Source: Chamaea fasciata
Lineage: Eukaryota; Chordata; Aves; Passeriformes; Sylviidae
Reading direction: 5' to 3'
NCBI GenBank assembly: GCA_029207755.1
Contig: JARCOQ010000016.1
Location: forward strand, 14,653,307 to 14,717,306
Length of the DNA stretch: 64,000 nucleotides
Part shown: piece after piece, positions 54,501 through 64,000 of the stretch
Layout: each line of letters opens with the position of its first letter
Numbering within the stretch: the first letter of the stretch is position 1
Position numbers and translations under genes: made by a program
The notes under the pieces: model-generated
Told to the model about the DNA's origin: nothing
Database searches by the model: none
The model's input: only the letters and a program-made list of their open reading frames with translations

Positions 54501-57500
54501 GGTAAAATACCCCAAAATTCCGGACGTGAGTGATGCAGGTCCTGGTTTCTTGTGGGCATGGGCAGGAAGGATGTGAGTCCTCAGGGTTTTTTGGCTGCCA
54601 GCTCTTTAAAACATATTCTGTTTTTTTGTTTTGGTTTTTTTTTTTTTTGCTTCTGCTTCCTGGTGAATTTTGAGGGATTGAAGGAAAGTCTTTTCCTCTG
54701 CAGGTTCCTGGTGCGTGGAGGGGATCTGGTCCTCAGCTTCAGCCTTGGGCTGGTTCTTGGCTCACAGTTGCCTTGGAGATCTCTTCCTTCCCCTTCCAAA
54801 AGGAGAAGCCAAGAGTTTGGTGGGGAGGGAATTCTCTCCTGTCCATTCTGTATTTGCGTCTCCCCACTCTGGCATTTCCTGCACAAGGAGCCAAGTGACC
54901 CTGGGAGCGGCCTTGGGGCTTTGGGGCCAGAGTCAGGGGGAGAAACTGCCCCAAAGAGGTGATGTACACAAAAGCTGGGGCAGGCTGAGAAGCTTTTCTC
55001 TTGGATTAACAGGAAAAGGAGGATTTGTTAGACAAGTGGGTGTATTAAACGGGAAGAATCTGGTTTTCCTGGGCAGAGGATCTGTCTTCCCCTTGGGAAC
55101 TTGCTCACTTCGTTCCTTCTCCGTCTTGGTTTGTGGGTGATCTCTCTCCCATTCCTCTGCTTTTAATACTTGCAGGCTTATCCTTACAATAATTATTCCT
55201 CTTTAGTCCTCCTAAATGCAGGAGGTTTATTCCCCTTCTACCTTAAAGGGTAGCTTTGGTTATTTCTTCTGTGGCAGGAAAAGATGAGAACAAACGAGGC
55301 TGAGGCTTCCTTTGTCTCCTTCTCAGGAAGGTGTCTGGATCCTTGGTTTCAAGTCCCAGGCTGGTACCAGAGGCCCTGCAGTGCCGGAGCCTCGGGATGT
55401 AGGGATGGCAGGGACGAGCTGATCTCTGGGCAGCATTAGAGAGGGATATTGCAGAAAACATCTTCGCCAGGGTTGCTTATGGTGAGCCTTTAAACAGAGC
55501 CCTGAGCAGGCACGATCTGCCCGCTGAGCTCCTCCTGGAGCTTTGGGAAAGGCTGGGAGAGCAAAATCCTGCCAGCAGCCCTGGGTCAGCGGCTGCCACT
55601 CGTGGAATAAATAATGCAGTCCTTGCACTGCTTACTCACAATTGGCCAGGGCTGATCCCTGTAATGAGATCTGCCCCTCGGGGCTGTTTTAAAGGTTACT
55701 TAATTAGGTGTAATTGCGGCAGAATGGAAACCTGCTTTGAGGTTCTGAGTGCTTTGTGGAGTGCCAGCTCCTTCAGCAAGTGAGGGAATCGGATCCCATA
55801 AACACGGCTCGAGCCGGAGTAATCCCGAGTTCTCGGCCTCCCCCTGGGCCTGCCTGTTTATGGGGATGGGGCCGCAGAGGTGGAGCGCTGGGAAGGGTGT
55901 TCCTGGTGTTGGGAGCTGTGCTCGCATTGTCGGGCCGGTGATGCTCTCTCAGCACCCAGCACCGGGGGCTGGATGTGGTCTGACCCCAGACAAATGCTGC
56001 ATTAGCAGGGATCAGTTCATTTCAGCTGATCCCACTGCAACCCATGGATTTAGGGAGCGTGGGATCTAAAGAGAGCGGTGTGGGGACAGCTGTGTCTTTG
56101 GCACAGCCCCTTTGGGCTGGCTGCAGGAGCTTCAGCAGCTCCAGCACGTTTCCCAAAGGTGGAAAAAGGATACTCGGACTTCTGTCATCAGCGTTTAAAA
56201 ATATGACACATTTTTCTTTGAAAGGATTGGTTTAGCCCTGAGAGGCAGGGTGGGTTTTTAGGGGCAGATGAGTGCTTTGGCTCACCCCCTTGTGTTGAAC
56301 ACGGAGGATGGAGGTGCTGCATCCACCTTTGGGTGACCATGAGAGATTTTATGTTTTTCTCACTTGGATGGATTCCTGTGGGCCACTCCAGGCCACACAC
56401 CTGGCTAAACAGAGAGGAGAGCAGCTGCTGTGAGCCCTCCCTGCACTTTCTAGTGTGAGAAATCCCTCAGTTTGGCACTTCTGCCAGTGCGGTGCTCGTC
56501 CTTTCTCTGCTTGAGTTCAGGGCTTGTCTCACAGTACTGTTTCCCCCCAAAGATACTGGGTGTTCAGAGCAGGTCTGGGCTTCTGGCAGTCAGGGGAGAG
56601 TAATTACATTGTTATATGAGAAGTGCTTGGATTTTCATGTCCTGTCTCAGCCAACCTTCCCTTCCCTTCCCTTCCCTTCCCTTCCCTTCCCTTCCCTTCC
56701 CTTCCCTTCCCTTCCCTTCCCTTCCCTTCCCTTCCCTTCCCTTCCCTTCCCTTCCCTTCCCTTCCCTTCCCTTCCCTTCCCTTCCCTTCCCTTCCCTTCC
56801 CTTCCCTTCCCTTCCCTTCCCTTCCCTTCCCTTCCCTTCCCTTCCCTTCCCTTCCCTTCCCTTCCCTTCCCTTCCCTTCCCTTCCCTTCCCTTCCCTTCC
56901 CTTCCCTTCCCTTCCCTTCCCTTCCCTTCCCTTCCCTTCCCTTCCCTTCCCTTCCCTTCCCTTCCCTTCCCTTCCCTTATTTGGGGGGGTCTTTATCAGG
57001 AATATGTCAGTATTCATTCCTCCTTGTTGCCTCCCCTGGATTTGCCTCCAAAGTCCATGTAGATTAAAGCAGCACTGAGAGTTGATTTTATTCCCAGGGC
57101 AGGATGTGGAAGCACCATCCCTGTGAGATACCACATGATTTGATGACCTGAGCTCCACCAGCTCTTCTTGGGGGGTGCCTGGCTGCTCCCACCCTCCTGC
57201 ACCCTCCAAAGAATGTCTTTTTGGAAGCTGGTTCAGCCCTGGTCTCTGCCAGAATACGAGGGAAAACTGCCGGCAGGCTCAGGGGTTGCAGGGGGTGTTG
57301 GCTGCCCAGCACAGCCATGAATTCCTTCAGGGATCATGCCGAAAACGGGCGCAATGGATATTTTGTCCTGCTGAATCCATCTGCTGTGTGGTGGAGACAT
57401 GGAGCATCCATAAGGATAAAGAGGAGAGGCCTAGAGCTTCCTTTTCCTTTTCCTCCAACCTGCTAAACAGGGAATTCACAGCTGGGGAATCCTTCACCTC

Positions 57501-60500
57501 CGTGGGAAACTTCCACTGCAGGCCTGCCAAGCCTTTGTGTGTGAATTTGAAGTTGTGGCTGTAGGAGGCTCAGGGTCATTTGCTGAGCTGAGCTCAGGGC
57601 ATCCAAGCAAGGAAGCTCTTTGTGTGCTGTGAGGAGCCCCCATGGCATCAGCGCGGGGCTCTGGGGGCTCCTGGAGCAGGGGCATCACTGGCAGCCAAGT
57701 CGTTGGGTTTTGGGAGGTGAAACAGCCTGGAGTGTGCAGAGGTGTTGGATACAGGGGGTGTGGGAGTGGGGATGCTACAAGGAGCTCTCGTGCTGGTGTG
57801 GAGGTGCCAAGTGACCTCCCCTCGCTGTCCCCATGTGCTCCATGTCCTGTTCCAGGAGGAATGCCTTGGTCTGGGCCGTGTCCCTGGCACAGGGCTGACC
57901 ACAGCCCCCTTGGCACGTGTCACCCCAGCTGTACTCCTTCTGCCTGTGGCTGTGCTCAGCTCCAGGCAGCCTGGCTGGCTTCTAGCAGTTTAAGCCTCTC
58001 ACTTTCCACCAGGATTTAAGTCAGCTACTTAAACCACGTCATCCTCTTTCACTCTTTAATGCTCTGTGTTTCAGCTGCCCAGGCTCCAAGGAGGGTTTGT
58101 AACCAGCCACAGTCACACACAGGAAGCAAAACCTTTATTTTCAGTATTTCTTGGCTGGCCAAAAGCAGGGCTGTGGCTTCTGTCTCGTGGGTTAAGCTTG
58201 GTGTTCAGTGTGGTGGAGTGTTCCTGTTTGGTGCTGTGCCAGTAGGAGTGTGGTGGGAGCTGCTGCGCTCAGGCTTCAGCTGAAACCCTCAAATGTGGGA
58301 CTTCAGAGCTGCTCACTCTTACTGGATGAATCTAAAACAGTTTGAGCCACCATGCTGGTGGTTTCCCCAACTGCCCTGTAAAGAACTGGGTTTAGCCCAG
58401 CCATTGAAATGAAGAAATGAAGAAAATGATCCCAGGCTGCTCCAAGCCCCAACCAACCTGGCCTTGGACACTCCCAGGGATCCAGAGGCAGCCACAGCTT
58501 CTCTGGGCACCCTGTGCCAGGGCTTCACCTCCTTCCCAGGGAACAGTTCCTTCCCAATATCCCATCCATCCCTGCCCTCTGGCAGTGGGAAGCCATTCCC
58601 TGTGTCCTGTCCCTCCATCCCTTGTCCCCAGTCCCTCTCCAGCTCTCCTGGAGCCCCTTTAGGCCCTGGCAGGGGCTCTGAGGTCTCCCTGGAGCCTTCT
58701 CCTCTCCAGGTGAGCACCCCCAGCTCTCCCAGCCTGGCTCCAGAGCAGAGGGGAGCTCCGTTGCTGGATGAGAGGAGTCCAGGGGCTGTGGGGAGCAGGC
58801 AGGCACAGCAGATGTTCTTGTTTTCTGTCCTGTGGGTTCTTCTGAGTGTCAGCAGCCACTGCCACTCAGCCTGGTGGTGGTGTCTCAACTGGTAATGGTG
58901 ATTTTCATCCAGGACATCGAATACAGGCAGGTTTGGATCAGCACAGACACTGCCACAGGCTCACCTTGAGGCTTTTGTTGTTTGTACCCATAATGTCTGG
59001 GTTGGGAAGTTTTCAGAACCATTTCCCCTCATCTCTCCCTGCCCACAGCCCAATTTAAATACATTAGTGGCTCTTTTGCATAAAGCAGGTCCTGGCTGCC
59101 CTGTGTGTCCTGCCCGAGCGCTGGGGTGGGTGAGGTGCCCTGCTGTGGCATTGCCATGAGGTTCTGGAGCCCTCTGTGCTCCTGAGAAGCTGAAAACCAC
59201 AGAAACTGTAATTTCGAGTGTGTCATGCTAATCCCTTACAGGCTTACCAAGTCTGATTAAATGTCACTTGCCTTTCTGTTATCTCTGTACACAGATAACA
59301 AATTAAGTGACAGCTTTTGAACTCCAGGCGGCTGCCAGATGCATTAACTGGAACCGACACATTCCTATGAGTTGTTTTTATTAATCTAAAATACCTTTGT
59401 TTAACATACAAGAAACCTGACTCATCCAAGATGATGAGTGCCATGTGAGTTTAGGAGGTCTGTCTGCCAAAAAAAGTGCTCTAGAAAACTGGAGAAGGTG
59501 CTTACGTTGTCTTCTCCCATTCACAGAATCTCAGGTTAGCTTTTGGAAAAGAGCTCTGCAGTCATCGAGTCCAACTTGTGATCCATCCCTGCCTTGTACC
59601 CAGCCCAGAGCACTGAGTGTCACTTCCAGGCTTTCCTTGGACGCATTCCTGCAGGAATGGGGACTCCAGACTTCTCTGGGAAGCCCCTTCCAATGCCTGA
59701 CCACCCTTTCTGGGAAGAAATTCCTCCTGATGTCCAGCTTGAGCTGGAGTCAGCTGGGGAGTGGGCAAGGCTGAGCCCTGGGGGATTTGGGTTTCCTCTC
59801 GTGGCAGTCCCACAGAGGCACAGCCTGGAATTCAGTGACAGGACCCAGGGAATGGCAGGAGCTGTGCCAGGGAGGCTCAGGTTGGATATCTGGAAAAGGT
59901 TCTTCCCCCAGAGGGTGCTGGGCACTGCCCAGGCTCCCCAGGGAATGGTCCCGGCCCCGAGGCTGCCAGAGCTCCAGGAGTGTTTGGACAGCACTGCCAG
60001 GGATGCCCAGGGTGGGATTGTTGGGGGGTCTGTGCAGGGGTGAGACTGGATGATCCTTGTGGGTCCCTTCCCACTCAGGATATTCTGTGATTCCATGGAT
60101 TTATGGTCTCAGCCCTGTGGGTTTCTCCATGCCAGTGGCATTTTTGCTGCTCCTCTGGGAATGTGGGATGACCAAAGCACATGGACACATGGGTGAACAG
60201 CTCTAAGTGTGCTGTGGATGTGATTTTCCTATAGAAACGCATACTTGGCTTTCAGAAAACCGAGAAGAATTCAAACCAACCCCCCAGAGGTGCTGCAGGG
60301 TGAGCAGGACAGCTCTGAGCTCCAGGCTGGGCTGGGCGCCGAGTCTCCTTGAGACCTGAGGTTTCCGTCCCTGAAAGGAGAGGTTTGGTGATTCACCAGC
60401 TCCTTCCCCAAGAACAAACTGAAACCCCAGTGAGTCAAAAGGTTGTGCTCATGAGAGCTGCACAAATCCAGCCCTGGAGACTCCCTCCTGTGCATCAGGA

Positions 60501-61470
60501 AGAGGAGGAGGATGTGTGTGGCAGGGTGAGAGCAGCACTGTGGGCAGCTTTGGGGTGTGGAGCTCACTGGGCAATTCCTCTCTCACCTCACCAGCTTCCT
60601 CCTGGGATTGTTCCTGGGCTGAAGGATGTGGTGCAAAAATAGACAAAGGTGCCTCAAAGCTCTTAACACGGGGGATAAATGTCTGGTTGTCTGAGCTTGA
60701 GAAGCATCTGGTGTAAAGGATCTTCTGCTGCTGGCAGACTGGAAGGAAGGAGCCAAATGCACCTTTCTGGGGCACTTTGGGCCCTGTGGTTTTGCCCTTT
60801 GCTCGTTCCCTTTGAAGATCCCAAACCGTCCCCAGCAGGTCTCAGAGTGCCCCTTGCTCCACGTGTGTGCTCCAGCACCCCCATCCCAACCCTCACCAGC
60901 TGCCGTGATTCCCTCCCCCTCAGGCATTGTCTAATTGGGAAAATGTTTCAATTATACGGCCTAAATTTGTACCGTGGAGCAGTTCATTATCACCCAATCC
61001 CCTTAATTGGGCCCTCCTTCCAGGCAGCCTATTACTGAGTTCCCCAATTAAGACAGGACCTCTTTAAACCCCATAAAAATAACCAAATCCCTGGCAAAGC
61101 AGGCCCGTGTTACAGGAGATGCTGCCCGAAATGCTGCTTCAAGGCTGAGCAATAGTTTCAACACCAACCAAGTCCTAACTAATCCCTTTGTGCGGATTAC
61201 TTGGGCTCCCTTCAAGGAGAACAGACACAGTTTGAGGTCACCTCAAGAAATTCACTGTTATTCGCTCAAGTCTTTCTTCTAAAGAGGAAAGAGTTGATTA
61301 CAAGGTGTTCCTGTGCTGGAAGATGCTGCTTCCTGCAAGGATTCCGTAGGTAACGCTGCTTTTCTTTGGTTTGCAGGTAAAGGACCTAACAAAATACCTG
61401 GATCCCAGTGGATTGGGAGTTATCAGCTTTGAGGATTTCCATCGGGGGATCAGAGCCATCAAAAATGGAG
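42081..61470 (+). CDS. RAB11FIP3: RAB11FIP3, Rab11 family-interacting protein 3 (first two coding exons)
   Basis: A class II FIP that binds Rab11 and Arf6 through C-terminal coiled-coil/RBD (not in this window) and directs recycling endosomes, notably to the cleavage furrow. Exon 1 (42081-42563, 161 codons) and exon 2 (61377-61470) join in phase 0. Residues ~1-125 are disordered, Pro/Gly-rich, with an unusual acidic repeat of EPELDL/EPDLDL units (about residues 26-92). Then come VFDALDRDGDGFVRVEEFVQ (canonical EF-hand 1) and YLDPSGLGVISFEDF (EF-hand 2, Leu at loop position 5). The join AEQ-VKDLTKYLDPSGLG matches the mammalian protein. The human N-terminus before the EF-hands is longer and lacks this repeat as I recall it. 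The remaining ~70% lies beyond the right edge. Confidence 0.95.
42154..42345 (+). repeat. RAB11FIP3: 18-bp coding minisatellite (acidic repeat) in RAB11FIP3 exon 1
   Basis: Units related to GAGCCGGAGCTGGACCTG recur about ten times, each giving six residues such as EPELDL, EPDLDL or EPDLDP. The period is a multiple of three, so the main frame stays open; the +1 frame also stays open and reads Gly/Ala/Pro. Confidence 0.88.
42564..44432 (+). other. RAB11FIP3: RAB11FIP3 intron 1, left end
   Basis: GC-rich island edge to about 42.9 kb, a CR1 tail at 42979-43051, then unique sequence. No exon recognised. Confidence 0.6.
42979..43051 (+). mobile_element. CR1 LINE 3' tail remnant
   Basis: CCTTAAGGGCCTTTCCAACC followed by CAAACCATTCC is the sense CR1 3' terminus. 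It is inserted inside the CpG island's downstream edge. Confidence 0.65.
44433..44667 (-). mobile_element. CR1 LINE, another subfamily
   Basis: ATCATGGAATCACGGAATAC then CCCACCCTGGGCATCCCTGG, CAGCCTCGGGGCCGGGACC and GGGGGAAGAACCTTTTCC form a reverse-complement CR1 3' end. It is the subfamily found in sense at 59835-60105. Confidence 0.85.
44668..48044 (+). other. RAB11FIP3: RAB11FIP3 intron 1, 44.7-48.0 kb
   Basis: Mostly unique. A (GT)n stretch lies at about 45127-45140, a run of 17 C at 46837-46853, and a possible CR1 tail at 47236-47262 (CATAGAATATCCTGGCTCGG). No exon recognised. Confidence 0.55.
46837..46853 (+). repeat. C17 homopolymer
   Basis: Seventeen consecutive C in RAB11FIP3 intron 1. 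Its length is likely to be uncertain in any assembly. Confidence 0.9.
48045..48337 (+). mobile_element. CR1 LINE, sense
   Basis: GGAATGGCTTCCCACTGCCA, GGATATTGGGCAGGAATTGT and CCCAGAGAAGCTGTGGCTGC to CTTCCAACCCAACCC. It faces the reversed copy at 48603-48925. Confidence 0.9.
48603..48925 (-). mobile_element. CR1 LINE, reversed
   Basis: CCCACCCCCTGCCATGG, GGGATCCAGGGGCAGCCACA and the later AAAAAGTTGTTCTCCCTCTC and ATTAAATACTGAGAG blocks are reverse-complement CR1. The extreme 3' tail (ATCATGGAATGG) is missing or diverged. Confidence 0.88.
48926..49587 (+). other. RAB11FIP3: RAB11FIP3 intron 1, 48.9-49.6 kb
   Basis: Unique; the AT-rich stretch at 49090-49170 and a T run at 49230 are the only notable points. 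Confidence 0.5.
49588..50065 (-). mobile_element. CR1 LINE, ~480 bp
   Basis: AGGTTGGAAAGGAGCTCTGG to GACATGCTCCAGCCCCTCC, with CAGGGAGTTGTGCAGAGCCA in the middle: reverse-complement CR1, same subfamily as 21374-21845. Confidence 0.9.
50560..51010 (-). mobile_element. CR1 LINE, ~450 bp
   Basis: GGGACCTTAAAGCCCTTCCA to GAGCACCCCCAGCTCTCCCA and CATCTCCGTGGCCTCCTCTG: the longest reversed copy of its subfamily here. The minus-strand translation gives an ORF2 C-terminus ([20 protein letters not shown]). Confidence 0.9.
52954..53043 (+). repeat. 30-bp minisatellite, 3 copies
   Basis: Diverged 30-bp units start at 52954, 52984 and 53014 (GGTTTGGAACAGGAGGGTTC type), with a weaker partial copy just upstream. 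In one frame they read as a 10-residue repeat (EALVWNRRV-like). Confidence 0.8.
54318..54413. other. Imperfect inverted repeat, ~96 bp hairpin
   Basis: ATGCTTCAG at 54318 and CTGAAGCAT at 54405 are perfect inverse complements. The arms pair at about 18 of 25 positions, and an inner AAATG/CATTT pair closes a second small stem. Confidence 0.55.
56655..56978 (+). repeat. (CCTTC)n pentamer array, ~65 copies
   Basis: A pure CCTTC/GAAGG (equivalently CCCTT) pentamer continues uninterrupted for about 324 bp. One strand is entirely pyrimidine, the other GGGAA repeats. It lies deep in RAB11FIP3 intron 1. Confidence 0.98.
56979..58426 (+). other. RAB11FIP3: RAB11FIP3 intron 1, 57.0-58.4 kb
   Basis: Unique; no exon or repeat recognised. 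Confidence 0.5.
58427..58757 (-). mobile_element. CR1 LINE lacking its 3' end
   Basis: It starts abruptly at GATCCCAGGCTGCTCCAAGC, so the last ~100 bp of the element (the tail and CCCTGCCCATGGCAGGG block) are absent. It then follows the copy at 50560 closely through GAGCACCCCCAGCTCTCCCA. Confidence 0.88.
58758..59523 (+). other. RAB11FIP3: RAB11FIP3 intron 1, 58.8-59.5 kb
   Basis: Unique; nothing recognised. Confidence 0.5.
59524..59750 (-). mobile_element. CR1 LINE fragment, old
   Basis: CACAGAATCTCAGG then GGAAAAGAGCTCTGCAGTCA, CAATGCCTGACCACCCTTTC and GAAGAAATTCCTCCTGATGT: a diverged reverse-complement CR1 3' end. Confidence 0.75.
59835..60105 (+). mobile_element. CR1 LINE, sense
   Basis: GGTTGGATATCTGGAAAAGG, GGCTGCCAGAGCTCCAGGAG and GATATTCTGTGATTCCATGG: a sense CR1 3' end with tail intact, same subfamily as the reversed copy at 44433. 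Confidence 0.88.
60106..61376 (+). other. RAB11FIP3: RAB11FIP3 intron 1, right end
   Basis: Unique. From about 60,925 to 61,280 the base composition shifts to AT-rich with several TAATTG motifs; this stretch is a candidate conserved non-coding element. Confidence 0.5.
61377..61470 (+). CDS. RAB11FIP3: RAB11FIP3 exon 2 (EF-hand 2)
   Basis: Acceptor TTGGTTTGCAG, donor GTGAGT. Encodes VKDLTKYLDPSGLGVISFED then FHRGIRAIKNG, the second EF-hand, and ends one base into the next codon. Confidence 0.96.
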
Positions 61471-61862
61471 GTGAGTTTCCTGCAGTGCTGTGAGTGAGGA
61501 TGGGAACAGGCCAAATTTAACACCACAGCTGAGCTGAGAAGCTGCTCGGGGAAAAACCATCTGGGTTTGGTTTTCTGAGAGTTACTGCTCTGTGCTGGGC
61601 GGAGGGGAAGGGGGAGAGGCTAGGAACATTCAATAAGGGTTGAAAAAGGTGGTACAGCGGTCGTGGTGGTGGTTCCATGTCTTGTTGTTTATTAGGAAAG
61701 TTCCTTCCTACAAAGAAACATCAGTGGGAAATCCCTTCTGGTTTGGTGTCTCTCACCTGTGTTTTTTGGGGGGGTTGTTGCTCTGATGGAGCAGCTGCCA
61801 TGCTGCTGGAGGTGTCTGCGTGCTGCTGGCTGTAACATCTTCCAAACACTGGCACTGAGCGT

Positions 61863-61945
61863 GGAATCATGGAATGGTTTGTGTTGGGGGGGCCTTAACA
61901 CTCATCTCATACCACCCCCTGCCACGGGAAGGGACACCTTCCACT
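61863..61945 (-). mobile_element. CR1 LINE 3' tip
   Basis: ATCATGGAATGGTTTGTG to CCTGCCACGGGAAGGGACAC CTTCCACT is a reverse-complement CR1 3' end cut to ~80 bp. Confidence 0.8.
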
Positions 61946-62608
61946 GGAATGGAAATTACCACGCATTTACTAATTTATTGATGAATTTAATTTACCAACG
62001 CATTTATAACCTTCACTCCAGCTGTTTGGAGCATCAAGGTGCTCAGATGGTTTTTAGCAAGCAGCACATTAAAGCAGAACTTTGAACTCCCTGACTGGAG
62101 TCAGGGTGATCTTCAAACAGGCCAGTGCCAAACCCCACGTGGCTCCTGAGGGCTTCTTGCAAATGCTTCCAGAGCAGTAGCTTGGTGGGATGGGAAGCTG
62201 CCATTTGAACCCCTTTGCTGCAGAAAAGGTGGTGTTTTTTTCAGTCTGGGATTTCCCTCAGAGGGTCATTTTGGACCAGGCATGCTGTTATGGGCAGGGT
62301 GTGAGAGATCTGGGAAGCTCCCTGCTGAGCAGCTGGAGTCCTGCATGTGCGAACGTGAATTATCATCCTTGCACAATAGTCAGCTCTGCTCAGAGACGCT
62401 TCTCTGGGGTTTCAGCCCTGCTCAATGTGCCCCTGCTGCCAGCCCTGCACATGGAGTGTGCTGCAAGGATGGCAAAGAACCATCCTTCCCATACAAACTG
62501 TGCTGTTCCAGGAGTAAAAACCCCTCAAAGCAAGGTTTTCTCCTGTCCTTCTGTCCATCCCTACTCCTTCTCCACAGTTCTACCCCCACTTTCTTTATTT
62601 ACTTACTG

Positions 62609-62788
62609 CAAGGCTGGGGAGGCCCTGGCACGGGGTGCCCAGAGAAGCTGTGGCTGTCCCTGGATCCCTGGAAGTGTCCACGGCCAGGCTGGAAGGGGCT
62701 TGGAGCCACCTGGGATAGTGGAAGGTGTTGGGGTTGGAATGGGATGAGCTTTGAGCTCCCTTCCCACCCAAACCATTCCAGGATTATT
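62609..62788 (+). mobile_element. CR1 LINE, sense, ~180 bp
   Basis: AGGCTGGGGAGGCCCTGGCA, CCCAGAGAAGCTGTGGCTGT and CTTCCCACCCAAACCATTCC: a 5'-truncated sense CR1 3' end, with the CTGCCCATGGCAGGG palindrome missing. Confidence 0.88.
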
Positions 62789-64000
62789 TGAGCTCAGGAC
62801 TGCAGTGTTTCATGGCAGCTCCCACGGTTCCTGGGGTAGCCTGACCAATTCCCAGCTGCCAGGAAGCAGGAGGAACTGCAGCACACTATTAATTTGTAAT
62901 AAATTGCCCTTGGAGTAGAGCGTTTGTGAAAGCCCAGGCTCGTGTTTCTCCTCAATAATTCATCACTTTGGTGTTGTGTTCTATTAATTGAATGGGAAAA
63001 GCAGATCCAGGCAAAGCTTTTAGGGTCTCTATTTATTAAATGTGAAAGAGATTGATATGTGTTTATTAGAGTGGTTAGGAAAGGCTGAGCTCTCAAACAA
63101 CACATGGCATTAAATGGTTATAAAAGAAGCCCAGGGCAGGGAGCAGAGGAGGTTCTTTGAGTCTCACAGCTGAGCATTGCTCACATTGGAGCAATCAGAA
63201 GGATTTGCTGCTGCTCTTGAGACAGTCAATATTGATCATCCCTTTGTAACCAAAGCAGAGGTCATGCTGCTGCCGGGTGTCCCTTTTAACAAGGTTTGTT
63301 AATTAGCCAGGCCTATTTTTAGCCAGGGAATGCTCTGCTGGGTTTCTTGGTGCTCTGTAATTCTTGGGTCAGTCACAGAAGTGAGAGCTGGTGGCAGCTT
63401 GGACCTTTGGGTGCCTGTGTTAATGCAGGGTTTATTTCTGAGGATGTTCCACTCTTCTCTCCGTCTCCCCTCTCTGGAGGAGGAGAGCAGCTGGGATTTG
63501 CCTCGAGCCTGGCAAGCTGAAGGTGCAGCTACAAGCCCAGCCAAATTTCCTCTGTCAGCTGCTTTTCTCACAACTGCCTTCGTGTCCACTTGGCCTTTCC
63601 ATGCAGGATGCTGAGCTGCCTGTCCTGTCCCTGTGCCAGAGGCTTGTCCCTCTGCCTGAGGAGCAGTCTGATCCAGGGCTCCTGGTGCTTGCTCTGCCTC
63701 CAGAGCCACTGACACACTCACACAAAGCCCCAGGGCCACCTCTGCACTGCCATGGGCCAGCTCTGGGCTCTGTCTGGCCTGGTAATGCTGACTGTGAGGG
63801 GCCAGAGCAAATGGATTTGGGTTTGAGCCTTCAAGGAGAGGTTTTAGCCACTTGTGGCTGCCTTCTGCCCTCCCCAAAGTGAAGGCTGGATGGGGAAGCG
63901 TGGTTCTCATGGATTTATTTATGCCTGCAGTGTGGATGGCCAGGAGAGCTTCCAGAGGGTTTCCCTGCTGTGGGAAGTGCTGAGCCTGTGGCTCTCAGGT

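Larger units (their letters stand above)
51011..56654 (+). other. RAB11FIP3: RAB11FIP3 intron 1, 51.0-56.65 kb
   Basis: Mostly unique sequence. It includes a 30-bp minisatellite (52954-53043), T-rich stretches near 53810-53830 and 54620-54650, and an imperfect hairpin (54318-54413). No exon or RNA gene recognised. Confidence 0.5.
61471..64000 (+). other. RAB11FIP3: RAB11FIP3 intron 2, left part
   Basis: Two CR1 fragments (61863-61945, 62609-62788). The AT-rich part at 62,880-63,120 and the rest to the window edge show no exon. Confidence 0.55.

Noticed and set aside
56604..57209. Long GREGKGREGK and PSLPFPSLPF frames
   Set aside because: Translations of the CCTTC array with no coding meaning.
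1..64000. CRISPR arrays, operons, phage, bacterial toxin or defence systems
   Set aside because: The tandem repeats lack spacers and all genes are spliced vertebrate genes; nothing prokaryotic or viral was seen.

Overview
The window is vertebrate nuclear DNA from a bird, most likely a songbird. It carries long-intron protein genes with GT-AG splice sites and AATAAA polyadenylation signals. About two dozen CR1 LINE fragments are present, nearly all 5'-truncated but keeping the 3' end, which is the bird pattern. There are no Alu, L1 or B1-type repeats. CpG-island promoters and many GC-rich minisatellites fit a small, gene-dense chromosome. The species cannot be named from the sequence.

All four recognisable genes lie on the + strand. 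(1) XPO6 (exportin-6) runs from before the left edge to about 27.4 kb. Eighteen exons give the last ~911 residues and the stop. The N-terminal ~215 residues, including the importin-beta N-terminal region, are outside the window. (2) NME4 (mitochondrial nucleoside diphosphate kinase), 29.99-32.15 kb, has five exons and is complete; its last three introns are under 90 bp. (3) DECR2 (peroxisomal 2,4-dienoyl-CoA reductase), 33.7-39.9 kb, has eight exons and a C-terminal AKL peroxisomal signal. (4) RAB11FIP3 (Rab11/Arf effector, class II FIP) starts at 42.08 kb. Only exon 1 (acidic N-terminus plus EF-hand 1) and exon 2 (EF-hand 2, 61.38 kb) lie here, separated by an 18.8-kb intron; the gene continues past the right edge.

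Between and inside the genes are CR1 copies in both orientations. A 52-bp minisatellite fills most of the 1.5 kb between NME4 and DECR2, and part of it has a 104-bp higher-order period. There are shorter minisatellites in NME4 intron 1, upstream of RAB11FIP3 and in RAB11FIP3 intron 1. A 324-bp pure CCTTC/GGGAA array lies in RAB11FIP3 intron 1.

The genes do not form an operon or pathway. NME4 and DECR2 both serve organelle metabolism, XPO6 nuclear export of actin-profilin, and RAB11FIP3 recycling-endosome traffic. NME4-DECR2-RAB11FIP3 is the vertebrate gene order also found on human 16p13.3; XPO6 next to NME4 is not the human arrangement.

I found no evidence of a wholly new biological system. 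The observations most worth testing are: a four-residue shortening of the NME4 Kpn loop and a changed cardiolipin-binding triplet in the same protein; a set of upstream ATGs before RAB11FIP3, one opening a long overlapping frame through a dual-frame repeat; the higher-order minisatellite; and the long purine/pyrimidine array.
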